Source: Earliella scabrosa
Taxonomy: Eukaryota; Basidiomycota; Agaricomycetes; Polyporales; Polyporaceae
Direction of reading: 5' to 3'
DNA: 64,000 bases
Assembly (NCBI GenBank): GCA_022605405.1
Contig: JABYQQ010000011.1
Location: 1,302,001-1,366,000 of the forward strand
Below are positions 43,458 to 55,088 of the stretch, in pieces; the first letter of the stretch is position 1, and every line of letters begins with the position of its first letter. Below the pieces are notes generated by a model that was not told the origin of the DNA, did no database searches, and saw nothing but the letters and a program-made list of their open reading frames with translations. The position numbers were made by a program, and so were the translations under genes.

Positions 43458-46239
43458 TCATAGCAGACACGCACCGAGCACGACAGACACCACGAAAGGC
43501 CCCGCACCCTCCAGCGAACCCACCGCGCGCCTCCCCATCCTCCCCACCGCACCATTCGCGGTCCTCCCGCCCTGACTCGTCCCGCCCAGCCCGTGCCCAC
43601 CGCGCCCCTGCCCGCCATCGCCGTTCGACGTCGCGAGCACAGCCGGGTCGATGCTCACCGTGTTCGCCGTCTTCGTCACCACCGTCGTCGCGAACGTCTC
43701 CACCGGCGCCTGCTCCGACGCTGCCTGCTGCGCCGCGTCCGACACGAACACGAGCGCGACGCCCGGCGCGGGCACGCGGATCTGGCAGCTGTTCGCGCCC
43801 TGGTCGCATGAGACGGTCTGCACGGACTCGGTCCCTTTCCACCGCCCGTCGACTTCGAAGCGGGCGCCGAGGGTCTGGAGCGGAAGTGAGCGCGAGGAGT
43901 CAGTGGCGGGGCAAGAGGGGGAGGGAAACGAAGGCACGGAACGGGTGGGCGACGTACCTGCCCGGCCCAGGTGATGTTGTCCTTCTCGGCCGTAGAGGGC
44001 GCGAGGAGGTACCTGTGGAAGCAGTCTCGGTTTCAGTCTGTGTTCCTTTCAATCCATTGACACGGTGACACCGCACGCGGGACCGAGACACTCACTTGAC
44101 CTTGACCTGCGCGGGCACGGCGTTGGCCTCGCCGAACTGGTCTCCGCCGACGTTGAGCGTCGCGACGTAGTCGCGCGCGCCGCTCGGGTCCGTCATGAAG
44201 TTGAGAAGGACGAGGCGCGCGAGCGTCCCGCTCTCGTAGATGGCGTAGCCCGGCGTCATCTCGCTGTTGTCGTTTGCGTTGATGTCCTTCACCTGGGACG
44301 TGTTGGTCCGCCCGAGCGCTTCCGCGACAACGACGGCCGAGTAGAATACCGGGCCGACGGTCCATTGGTGGAAGGAGGATTCGTTCGTGGGTGGGGCTGG
44401 GGACGTCGGACTGGGTCAGTCTCACTAGCGCCGAAGTACTTAGCTCTCGAAGCGACATGCGCACGTACCAGTGAATGGCTGGACAGGAGGGACCGCGATC
44501 AGCGAGAAGTCGAGCAAGAAGAGCGGAGGACGAGCGCACATTGTAGGCGACGTTCTGCCCACCAGCGTGGAACAGCGCGCCCGTAAGATTCGTGTGCGCG
44601 AGCTGCAGCGCCCAGTCCACAGCCCAGAGCGCGGACGCGAAGCTGTCGCTGACCCCGGGGAAGCCTCCGCACGAGGCCGTGTTCGTCTCGAACATGAGGA
44701 ACGGCAGGCCCAAGTCCTGCGCGGCGAATCCCGAGTTCGAATAGGGCGCGGCGAGGCCGACCGTGTTCGAGTGCGTGAGCAGGTTCGTGAGCTGCTCGAT
44801 CGGGTTCTTCGGCGGGTTGCCCGGCGAGGGGAAGTTGACCGCGCAGTTGTCCGACGGGTAGCTGCAGCGGCGCGCATCGTCAGCTCTGTGCGGTGTGGTC
44901 GCAGAGTGGGTACCAGTACTCACTGCTCGACGGAGAGCGCGACGAGGAAGTCGCGGTACGCGTTCACAAAGTCGGTGCCGAGGACCGCGTCGAGCCCGAG
45001 CGCGAAGTTGCCGCCTCCCGCATCCCAGTGGCCGCCCTGAATGCTCGGCGCGATGAGGTTCTTCTTCGTCGGCACCCTCTCGTCGGCCATGTACGCCTGC
45101 GTCAGGAGCGCGAACTCCCCAAAGTAGTCCCATTGGTTGTAGTCTTCCTTGTCGCGACGGCGCCTGTTACTGCAAGCCCCGGCGGACGCCATGGTCAGCA
45201 CATGAACGCCCAGAGCCTGATGCTGACTGCTCACACTCCGTAGAGATCAGGCTCGTTCCCTGCTTGGAGGCCGAGAAGATGGCCTTCCAGCTTCTCTTGA
45301 GCGAGTTCGGCGATCTGGAAGCGGAAGTTGGTGTCGTTGAAGGGGATGCCTGTAAGAAAATCCCATGAGCGGGAGGCTCACAGGACGGAGCGATTACGTA
45401 GGCGCAGACCGACCTAGGTACCACTGGACGTTCACCAGGCCGGCGACCTCAGCCAGCATGTCGACAAACTCTGCCGTGTATTTCAGATTGGGCGTTTCGG
45501 TCTGGGAGGGACGGTCAGCATTGCTGACGAGCAAGCCGGTGCGGCAAACGAGCGCATACCCTGCCTCGCGTGTTATCGTTGTCCTTCTCGATGATGTGGC
45601 CGTCATCGATGTGGTCGACGAGAAACGCCTCCTCCTGACTGTTACCCCCGACGCGGACGTGCACCGCGCCGGCCTTTGCGACCATGATCGACATGAGGTT
45701 GAGGAACTGCACGTTGAGCGTCGAGCTACCGATGCAGCGAATCAGTATAGGGGTGCGTTGTGCGCACTCTGCATGATGGTCACTCACGCCTTCCTCCCAA
45801 CTGCGATCGCGGCCATAAGATCTTCCGAGCAGCGAGCAACTCAACTGACACGGATAGGGAACTCACTGAGCTGAGTCGCAACGGACATCTCAATCGAGAA
45901 TCCGAAAAAGGTCGCCTTCTGCGGGACGGAAAGTCCGCCCATGAGCGACGCGCTATTAGGCAAGCCGATGGTGAATGCATTCGCGATGTTGTCCGGTATA
46001 GGTGGTGGGAGGTAGAATACTGGATTATAGGCTGCGAGGCCGGTGTACTGTGGAGGCTCGGTTGTGGTCACAAAGATCGTTGTCGTCGTGGACGTCGCAG
46101 TAGTTGTCGAGCTGCCCGGCGGTGGTGGGGGCGCTACGGTTGTAGGTCCAAGCGGGCCATACACAGTCACAGTGTTGGAAGACTGGGCCCAAGCCAGAGG
46201 AGAAAGAGCGAGAGTGAGGCCAAGGAGCGGCAGCCGCAT
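43458..46239 (-). CDS. Glycoside hydrolase family 79 (beta-glucuronidase-like), copy 2
   Basis: Tandem paralog of the previous GH79 gene, same orientation. The signal peptide is MRLPLLGLTLALSPLAWAQ. A Pro/Thr-rich linker follows (TTVAPPPPPGSSTTTATS), then FFGFSIEMSVATQL, a 13-nt microexon at 45788-45800, FLNLMSIMVAKAGAVHVRVG, QAGNEPDLYG with the acid/base Glu (codon 45252-45254), NLIAPSIQGGHWDAGG, LVALSVEQYPSDNCAV, FLMFETNTASCGGFPG with the nucleophile Glu (codon 44687-44689) and ALFHAGGQNVAYN. The C-terminal domain includes LLNFMTDPSGARDYVATLNV and VKVKYLLAPS. The tail is Gly/Arg-rich and ends in a hydrophobic segment (GPFVVSVVLGACLL). All catalytic blocks are intact, so both copies should be active enzymes; differences lie in linker and tail. 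Confidence 0.88.
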
Positions 46240-48152
46240 CTTGGGGGGTATACAAGCCTGTGATGGAGGGGAGAAAGTGTCTTGGGTTTGGCGCGAGGGC
46301 TTGCGTATATGTCACCTGCGAAACGCCGACGGTCCTAGATACGGTTCACACCAGCTGTCCACGGCCGGGTCAGGAAGAGATGTCGGCGACACAGCATTGG
46401 CGCGCTGACAGTTCGATTTCAACACTGATCTTCTCGCGTGAATCGTCGGAGCCGCTCTGGTTGCCTGAACATTGTATGTCCACGCTCTATGTGGTGTGCA
46501 GAGACGCCCCGCTGTCAGCAACGTTGTACGAGCGCGAGATTGACACCTCTTTGCGGCCTGCCACCATTGTCAATTCAGCCGGGGTAGTGCGGCTGCTGTG
46601 TTGGCGAGACGAGTCAACGCGAGGCCGCCGGTCGGAGGAAGGGGAGATAAGGCGACGGCTGGTCGAAGGGAATGCTTTACTGGGTCGTAGTTGGAGAGGA
46701 TCGTGCATAAGGGACAGGTATGGGAGCGATGTGGACTGCGGTGGACGGCCAAGCACTGGTGACGATATGAGTCTGACGGCGACTTGAGACCATCCAGTCA
46801 GCACGTAGTTAAGCCTGTGTTAAGGTGAACTCGGGTGGAATATCAAGCTTCAAGACATACCGGCTAGACTTGACCGTGGTGGTTGCTTCCAATTTGCCGC
46901 ATTGAAATGCAACTGAGTTTCGTGGGACTGCGCACCTCAGGCGCACCTTCGATCCGCGATCCACCGGTATGCCGAGCCCTTCGGCCCAGCGCCCTGTGCC
47001 ACAGAGTCCATGAGAATTACGGTATACTTAACAGAACATATCAGGGTCATTGTAGTGACTCACTATCGCTGCATCGCTGGTCTATGATCCATTCCGTACC
47101 ACTACAGTCTGCAGGTGGCCATTGGGAGGAGGAGGAGGAGGAGTGTTCAACTGCGCAGGACTTGGCGTAACGTTCCCACGGTCGCTGAGCGCCTGTGCCA
47201 TGTGGCAAGTTCGATTCCTCCTCCTCCTCCTCTCACCGTCTTGCTCTGAAAGCTGATGCCAGTAGTGACTTCAATAGTAAGTACCGGAACTATTCACTGC
47301 GTCATGAGCCTGAGGCTGGATGTAGTCTTGCAGTCGCGTTATGCCTTCATCATATAACTGAAAGGCACTGACGAACCATCCGAGTCTCGACTTCACATCC
47401 GAGACTCGGAAGAAGGTCATGCATACTCATTCACTTGGAACTAGATTATACATGCTGACGCCGCGGTCTAGCTTGAAGCGTCACTGTCATAGACAATGGG
47501 GCTATGGGTAACAGAGTGGATTTTCTGCGGTCCGGTTGTTGATGTGTACAGCTGAACTTCGCACAGAGACATAGACCAGTACGCCAGTCACACGCTCGTG
47601 TCGACCCAAGTCCTGTCAATTGCCACTTTCCCACGGCGCTCATCTACCGGAAGAAGCATAGCTCCTTGCAGGATTCCCGCCTCCACGCAAAGTCTATTCA
47701 AAGTATGGCAGCGAATCCGAAGAAGACTCTGCCTTCCTCCCACACCTATGGGTCTCAGTGCCCTTTGACAGTCTCCTCCCATCTTTGGTCGCCAGAGCAG
47801 ATATGCCACTTTGGCGTGCGGAGAATCCGAGGCGAAGCGCAAGGACGCACGCATTCGCGATGTAAGGCAGGCGGTCGTTTTACTTCCGAACCCCCGCAAA
47901 GTCTATACGAACCCTAACAGTCCTGTGCCTCACCATGGACGTACGGGGGTTCGCATTCCTCCTCCTGAGCACAAGGAGTAACTAATCTCACAGGTGACGA
48001 TCGGAAGGTTCACACATGATTCGGTAGTTTTGCAAGCAGGGGCCCTTATATCCAGCGGACCCTATAGACATGCGGGCGAGCCTCCCCCTGTTGTCCTCTC
48101 TCTCCCGCTCGCCCTGCGTCCAAGCGCTGACCTCGACGTAGGTGCGGTTAAC
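46240..48152. other. Intergenic, 1.9 kb, with one structured inverted repeat
   Basis: No supported gene. The only unusual element is the GGA/TCC inverted repeat listed separately at 47124-47233. The rest holds the promoter of GH79 copy 2 (left) and of the 7-TM gene (right). Confidence 0.5.
47124..47233. repeat. Inverted GGA/TCC microsatellites bracketing a foldable core
   Basis: A (GGA)n run at 47124-47143 is matched by a (CCT)n run at 47217-47233, so the ends can pair over about 16 bp. The 75-nt interior also folds: GCGCAGG near 47152 with CCTGTGC near 47191, and CTTGGCG near 47161 with CGCTGAG near 47182 (G-U pairs included). The result is a long nested hairpin about 110 nt across. It has a TTCGATT like a tRNA T-loop but no tRNA arms. 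Confidence 0.5.
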
Positions 48153-49755
48153 ATGTTGTCTTTGCAAGCAGCGGGCATCTTTTCTACAACGATCGAAGCT
48201 ATCCTATATGGTGAGTCGAGTTCTGCTCGTCCTCTCCCAAAGCAATGGAATGGAAGCCGACAATTGAGTTCAATTAATTCCTCAGGATACTCGGTCTTTA
48301 TGTTCATGCTTGCAATGTACATCATGCTTCGGGACCGAAGCAGGCGCCAAGTCAACTATGCCATGGTCGCTGCCGGTTGTTCGCTACTCGTTTTAGCGAC
48401 AGCAGTATGTTCTCCTTTCATTGCCCTATTTTCTTGGCACTGCGACGAGCTTGGCGTACGTTTGCAGGAGATGGGTGTAAACATCGCTCGTGTCTACCAG
48501 GGCTTCGTGTCGAAGGGTCCAACAACGAAAGAGGGGCCGGAAGGGTACTTTGCAGACGTCTCAGAACTGACATTCGTTGTGAAGAGTTGTCTGTACAATG
48601 CCCAAACACTCATTCTGGACGCAGTGGTCGTGAGTATCCGTCGTCTTGTTGCCTGAAAAGGGACTTGCTGACCTCCGCAGATCTATCGCACATATGTGGT
48701 GTGGCAGAGTTGGGCTATAGTAATCGTACCAATCATTGGATGGTGCGGTCTTTTGGGTAAGTAACGTGTTCTCGTGAAATCTGCACCATCCTGACGACTG
48801 CATCCTACTCTACAGCCGGCTCAATCGGTCTGAACTTCGCTCTTGCGACTGCCTCGTCCCATAAAAGCGACGTTTTCGCGGTCCAGACCGGCCAATGGAT
48901 CACTTCGGTATACGCCCTAACGCTTGCCACGAATCTATCATCAACTAGTACGTATCGACCCCTTGCCCATCATTTTAGGTGTATAACGTCGTGTATATGA
49001 AGCGCTGCTCGCCTTCAAGATATGGACGGTCACTCGCAGGTCGGCACAATACCGATCCAACAATATCCTAACGCCCGTACTGCGCGTCATCATCGAGAGC
49101 GGCGCGATTTACTCGATGACAGTCACGGCAGCCCTCATCTCCTTCGTCGTCAAGTCAAACGGAGTGTATGTCCTTCTCGACATGGTGCGTGCACCCCACT
49201 CTCTGCACTCGCACCTAGCGCCTCCCCTGACCTCCATCCTTCCGCGCTTCGCCCCATCCACGTCCCGCCTTTGATCAATCTCACGCTTTGCCCACCCTGA
49301 CACCCGCCATCCCCGACGGGACGAACACCCCCCAGATCTCGCCCATCATCTCGATAGTGTTCAACATGCTCATCATCCGCGTCGGCATCGTGAGCGAGCG
49401 CAGCATGGGCGGCGGCACGAACCCGGGCGGCACCTCAGGCTGGGCCGCTGCCGTGACATCCGAGCGGAGCGGCGTGGGCGTGCGCCGGAGGCAAGACGGG
49501 TCGTACGCGATGAAGGACCTCAAGGTGGAGATCACCCAAGTCGTCGAGGACGACTCCGAGTACGAGCGCGGCGACTCGGCGGGGAGCACGACCCTTTCGG
49601 GCATCGCGTTCAGACGCGCCGGCGGGAGTGAATACGGCACTGAATATAAGGGCGAGCCGCTCGGGATGCCCATCATGGCGCTGCTGCCGGAGTCGCCGAC
49701 TGAGTCGGGGTCTATGAGTGGTTCGGGGAGGGGCGTGGGTCATGAGATCGTGTAG
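48153..49755 (+). CDS. Orphan 7-TM membrane protein (cluster copy 1)
   Basis: Predicted seven-helix protein of the Agaricomycete-expanded family; function unknown. Seven exons: 48153-48210, 48286-48404, 48468-48629, 48681-48756, 48816-48947, 49003-49184 and 49336-49755, giving 382 residues. Helices: exon 1 N-terminus ending EAILYG, exon 2 YSVFMFMLAMYIML and MVAAGCSLLVLATA, exon 3 FVVKSCLYNAQTLILDAVV, exon 4 IYRTYVVWQSWAIVIVPII, exon 5 TSVYALTLATNLSST, exon 6 VLRVIIESGAIYSMTVTAAL and exon 7 ISPIISIVFNMLIIRVG. The cytosolic tail is long, Gly/Ser-rich and charged. Shares exon borders with 50587 and 55089. The IYRxYVVWQ and SPIISIVFxMxIxRxG signatures mark the family. Confidence 0.83.
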
Positions 49756-50586
49756 GCGAACCGTGACGGGACCTGGGATGGCAGGACGCGGTATAAGGGA
49801 CCATGGCAGATCCAAAATGACATTGGGTACGTTCTCTGTATGTCTCTGGGGATCTCTGACTCTGTGGCGGGGACCATACATGACCCAAATGGTCAATATA
49901 CCTAGTTGAACGCAAGGCGGACTTCGCAGAGACGTGTTAGACTGCTTAAGAAGTCCTGATGGACTTTACCTCACATCCAATGATATTCCTTCTAGCGAAC
50001 CGCAACCTCCGCCGAACTCGGAACAGTCTGTGAAGATTACGTGCTACCCCGATAGCTGTATACTCACGGAGGCACTGCCCGTGGTGCGTAAGGTAAGCCT
50101 CAGATCTCGCTGTCTCAAGGCAGTCGTACTAACGTCTCCATAAGGTCCCTCAAAATTACTATGTATCCGCTGCGCCAGCGCAACGACGTGAGCGGGGCTC
50201 GCGCGCGTTTCAGACAGGTTCACCCATGACGAACGAGCTCAGCCTCGATATATAGCCGATGCCACATTCAAGCAGCCCATAGCAACGTGCAAGAAGCTTC
50301 TCTGCCTTTTAGGAGCTATGCCGGCGATAGCTCCCACACACGGCGTACCCTTGGGTCTACGCAGCGTCGGCGTCTTCAGTATGGGAGGGGTCGACCCATA
50401 CCCCGTGCGCCATCACTACCAGTACAGTATGCCGCTCACCCGCGTCTTGTTCCGCATCAACTGCGGACCTCCTTAAGTATAGGAGCGAGTAATGAGCGAC
50501 AGCAAACTCGATCCGCCTCTTTGCTGAGTCGGGGAGCATATGATTTCCTACCGGCGTATTTACAGACCAGATAGCAAGTTTACGAC

Positions 50587-52047
50587 ATGCTCTCCTTGAG
50601 TCAAGCCTCCGTTCTTTCGACTACCCTAGCAGCTATACTTTATGGTGAGTTTCCTATCCCTTTCAAAGCGAAGTTATGCTCATCATTCATTCCCATCGAA
50701 TGTAGGATTTTCTTTGTACATGTATACAATCTCACTCCGGGCTCTATTCCGTAACTTTCGGAGACGAAGACTGAACTATGGAATGATTACGATTGCATGT
50801 GCTCTCATCATCATGTCTACGATGGTAGGTCTAGTGCCATGGCCTCAATCCCCGTATCTCACCAATTTCCCTCTATTTAGGAGATCGCAATCAACATCGC
50901 GCGGCTATACCAGGCATTCATCACTGTAGGCCCTACTCTATCGGGAGGTGCCGAGGAGTACTTTGCCGCCTCAACTGTAACCTATCTTGTGAAGAGTTGT
51001 TTGTACAACGCTCAGACAATCATCCTGGACGCGGCAGTGGTGAGTTGAGTGTTCGCGGTGTACTGACTGACGTCTAGTTTTGACGCGACAACAACTAGAT
51101 CTATCGTGCATACGTCGTATGGCAGAACATCTATGCCATAGCGATACCAATCCTTGGATGGTGCGGTCTCGTAGGTGCGCTGTCTTCTGAATACTTTTCA
51201 TTATATGAGGACACTGATTCATCATGTCGAGCGAAGCATCATGCATTGGGCTGAATCGGTCCTTCGCAAGGAACCTGACTGACCTGCAAGTTGATAACGT
51301 CGCAGACACGCAGACGGGGGATTGGGTTACCGCCGTATACGCTTTGACGCTCGGCACGAATTTGTTGACGACATGTACGTCCGAACTTCACCTGAACGCT
51401 ACCGCCCACCTGACGCAATCCGCGTAGTCATACTCGCGTATAAGATCTGGACGGTCGCAAGACGGTCCGCCCAGTACCTATCAGAGAGCACGCTCACTCC
51501 AATCCTACGTGTCGTCGTCGAGAGCGGCGCCCTCTACTCCATCACAATCACCGCAGCACTCGTCACATTCGTGCTCAAGTCTAACGTGGTATACGTGATT
51601 CTGGACTTGGTGTGTAGCATGGATCCCTCTCACATTGGTACACTCTATGCTGAGCTACCTCTTTCACAGATATCACCCATCATCTCCATCGTATTCTGCA
51701 TGATCATCGTCCGCGTCGGGCCCTCCAACGAGTCCGACCAGCACAGTAGCCCCTTGACGAAACGCACCCGTAGCTGGATATCCGCGGTACCCCGGATGAT
51801 CCGTCGCCAGGACGAAGATAGCACATTCCACATGCACAACATCGCGGTCGAAATCACAGAGGTCGTGTACCGCGACCCGGACACAACTCCGACCCGCGAC
51901 GTCAAGTCACCTCCTGGGATCTCACCGGAGCCAGAGCCCGGCATGGAATCCACGCCTGAGAGCGAGCTGCGGTCCGCAGCCGTATCTAAACATTCCGGTT
52001 CGCACGACAGGGACGCGAACTCTGTTGATATTGCGGACGCTGTATGA
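50587..52047 (+). CDS. Orphan 7-TM membrane protein (cluster copy 2)
   Basis: Seven exons in the same scheme as copy 1: 50587-50644, 50706-50824, 50881-51039, 51099-51174, 51237-51374, 51428-51609 and 51670-52047, giving 369 residues. Key phrases are LAAILYG, MITIACALIIMSTM, EIAINIARLYQAFITVGP, VKSCLYNAQTIILDAAV, IYRAYVVWQNIYAIAIPILG, VTAVYALTLGTNLLT, LRVVVESGALYSITITAAL and ISPIISIVFCMIIVRVG. The tail is Ser/Pro/Glu-rich. Exon 5 starts at a gcgaag acceptor; the other candidate acceptor (gtcgag) would introduce a stop, which decided the model. Exon 1-2 borders match copy 1 exactly. Confidence 0.82.
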
Positions 52048-52456
52048 GCCCCTTCCGCTCGTTCCCTTGAGGCAGGCTCACATGTACTTGCACGACCTCC
52101 TGGTTTGTAACCTAGACTCGATTACTGTCCATAATCATCGACTCGTCCTGTTGTAGCTCTTTACACATTTCGGTAATTCGTTAGATGGTCTGGCGTGTTG
52201 CCGTTGGAGTCTGACAAGGCTACAATCCGGCTTCTGCACCACCCACGATGCTCGCGCTCGGCACCCCTGAGGTTCTCAAGTAAGTCCTTCGCGAGGTACT
52301 GTCCCTGTGTTAGCATCCGAGTAGACGACGGAATACTCCGAGTGCCTGGCTGACCAACGCACCGTAAGTACTCTGGACTCAGCATGCGCGGGCCGCCGGG
52401 GTTCCCTGACTTACCAGCCTGACCTCCCTCTCCGTATCCTCGAGCCACCAGTCCAG

Positions 52457-53720
52457 ATGCAGTCTCCCAGTCTAATGCACGTTGCCCATGATACCGGCCC
52501 GCCGCAAGGAGCCTCGGACTATACGACCCTGGTGATATTGCATGGATTCGTCTGGCATAGCGGTCAGTACGGCTCAATCATAGGATGTCGTAGTGCGCGC
52601 TGATCGATCCGCTCAGGGATCTTCGCGAAGCTTATTCCCATCTCCGAAGAGCACAACACCCGCCTCGTGCTCGTACACCGCCGGGATTATCCCGGCAGCA
52701 AACCATTCACGGACGAGGAGCTGGCGCCGTTGCGTCTGCCGGAGGAGGAATTAGATAATAAGGAGGGTCAGGCAAAGGAAGGGGTGGCCAACTACATGAA
52801 GGATCGCGCGCGCGAGGTGTACGACTTGCTGAAGAACCTGGTCAAGCAGGGTGGCGTAGTCCCCGTGCAGGCAAATGGTACCGGGGGTATCGTCCTAGCG
52901 GGGTGGTCGCTTGGGTCAATCTGGATGAATGGCTTTTTAGCGCACGCACCGTCCTTCCAGAGCGACAGCGACGAACTTCCGACGTACTTGCGGCGCGTCA
53001 TCTGCTATGGTGCGTGCGCGTTCTCATCAGCCAAACGATTGTGCATTAAGTGGTCACGTACCCACTAGATCCGTCATACCACATCATTGGCTATCCTTTG
53101 ATACCCAAGTCCTATAATCCCTTCTTTGACGACGCTCTCAAGCAGGAAGATCGAGAGGTACTGTTCAATCGGTGGGTCACCGGCTACTTCTCGCATGGTG
53201 ACACCCTGGACACCCTGGAGAAGCGCACTGTCCTCCTGGATCCTCCGCCCACCATCACGAAGCTCACTTCAGAGGATGTGATTGCCATGACGCACCCGCC
53301 ACCTGGCAAGCCGGATGGCTCGGACTCAATCCTGTTGCGTAGCGGAATCCGCCTAGGAGTGTTCGCGGACAACAGGAGGGCAGCGTTGCGCCTCGGAGAC
53401 GAAGTGAGCCGCGAGCAGCCGATCCCGGGTGCTCGGTCCTGGAGAGACGTGGAGCTGCGCTATGTTACGTGTGGTCAAAGTATATGGGAGACAACGTACG
53501 GCCTGTGGCTTCTTCGTGCAGAGATAGCGGAGGCGCACGCGAAGGGCATGGCTGTGAGGGATGTCAGCACCGTGATAATAAAGCATGGCAATCACTTCGT
53601 ATGTGAACCGGCAATCGCTGCACTTCTTGCATGCTAATAGATAGCACCTAGGTGCACTGGGACGATCCCTATGCAACTATGACGGCATTCCTCGGACTTG
53701 GAGGTCAAGACGAGCACTGA
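52457..53720 (+). CDS. Alpha/beta-hydrolase, cluster copy 1
   Basis: Cytosolic alpha/beta-hydrolase fold protein (no signal peptide); substrate unknown. Exons 52457-52562, 52617-53009, 53069-53598 and 53652-53720 give 365 residues. DYTTLVILHGFVWHSG supplies the HGF oxyanion-hole turn, RLVLVHRRDYPGS the strand-loop after it, IVLAGWSLGSIW the nucleophile elbow (Ser133) and HGNHF-VHWDDP the catalytic His, with an intron between NHF and VHW. A large cap region separates elbow and His (SYNPFFDDALKQEDREVLF). A start at 52457 is the first Met in frame; a further upstream exon cannot be excluded. Related genes lie at 57025 and 58973 with identical exon borders. Confidence 0.78.
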
Positions 53721-55088
53721 TCGTATTCAACTTCGAGTCGGAGGCCACATACTACAAGTTACTACCGTTGGCACCCGGAGGACGAGGACCTGAGGAGCGG
53801 CAGAAGAGGCGAGGTAGCACCACCAGACTGATTTTTCCGTATGCCATGTATCGGTCAGAAGAGCATATCGCCCAGGAGTGAATAAGCTGATCGACCTGAA
53901 GTCTTGCTTTCGTTGAACGAGCTGGTGGATTCGAGGGCAACCTTCAAACTGCCGCTGCCGAGCGGCCCGAGCGCTTACTGACGGGGCTCTACATCATGAT
54001 CGGGGTACCGGCACGTTACCCCATTTGGTAGGCTGTCTACGTGTCATCCCGCACCCGGAGTGAGGTTGCACTGCTCCAATACATTCACTACTTACACTCT
54101 GCCGTATTGTACCCACGTTCTCGAGGACGTGAGATGCCTGTGCGACGTTGCGGCTTGACTGCCAAAATGCAGGGCTTCCCTTGCCAACGGTGAGTTAACG
54201 ACCGTGACCGGCGTGACTGCTGGCAGCGACCTTCTGATCATTCCAAATATGCTAACGATATTTTCTGGGGCTCGTTCTCTTCTACAGTGCGTGCTCGGAG
54301 GGACCCTCTGTAACCGCCGAGTAATAGTGGCGCCCGCTCTCGTCTGTTAGTGGCACGTCTAGAACCGTAATCTTGCTCATGGACGGTAACACTCCGGGCT
54401 CCATCGGCTACCTCGGACAGTAACTCCTGTCTGAGAAAACATTACCTTCGTTTTGTTTCTTTTAGGCTTCCTATCCTACGATGCTGATAGTATGCTGATA
54501 GTGCCACGGTGCGTAACTACGTCCCTCAAATGCTAGGTATGACGGCAATGGGTTCCAGGTCATCATTGCATCAGGCTTCATTCTTACGCAATCAAGATTC
54601 CTCCGAACCGCGCTCTAGCCCGCCGCCTCACTCGACATGGACGCACTCCGCGCACTCGTTGATCTGCGCAGAACGGGTGGCTGCCGGTAGAATCTGTTCG
54701 TTCTACCGCTCGGGCTCACCTTGGCGGAGCAATATCAGGGATTTGTAGATCCCTGACCGTCCATGTCGCTTCTCTAGCAACCGTCGTGACTTCTCGATAG
54801 TTCTCTCTCGTCATTCTTGCACTGATGACTTTCTGCTTCCCCACGCCTCCCCACGGTAATGCGCGCGCTCGGTCGACGAAGCTCGGCCGCTGAGTTATTA
54901 CCCTCGGTGGTATCGGAGGTGACTCCAGACTTTGGTTTTATATAATCGCGGATCAGCTTGTCGGTCTTTCATTTTGCAGGGCGATGGGGCATATAAGGTG
55001 GATGGCGTGAAGTCTTCACCTTAGAGCTGATTTTTTCTGGACTGGGTCAGTCAAGCTTCACGCCTTGTCCGCAGCTCCGTCGATCAGC
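53721..55088. other. Intergenic, 1.4 kb, nothing supported
   Basis: No long frame with splice support. It holds the promoter of the third 7-TM gene at its right end. Confidence 0.5.

Noticed and set aside
47143..47233. tRNA reading of the GGA/CCT hairpin (contains TTCGATT)
   Set aside because: Ends could form an acceptor-like stem, but there is no T-stem, no D-arm consensus and no anticodon arm.
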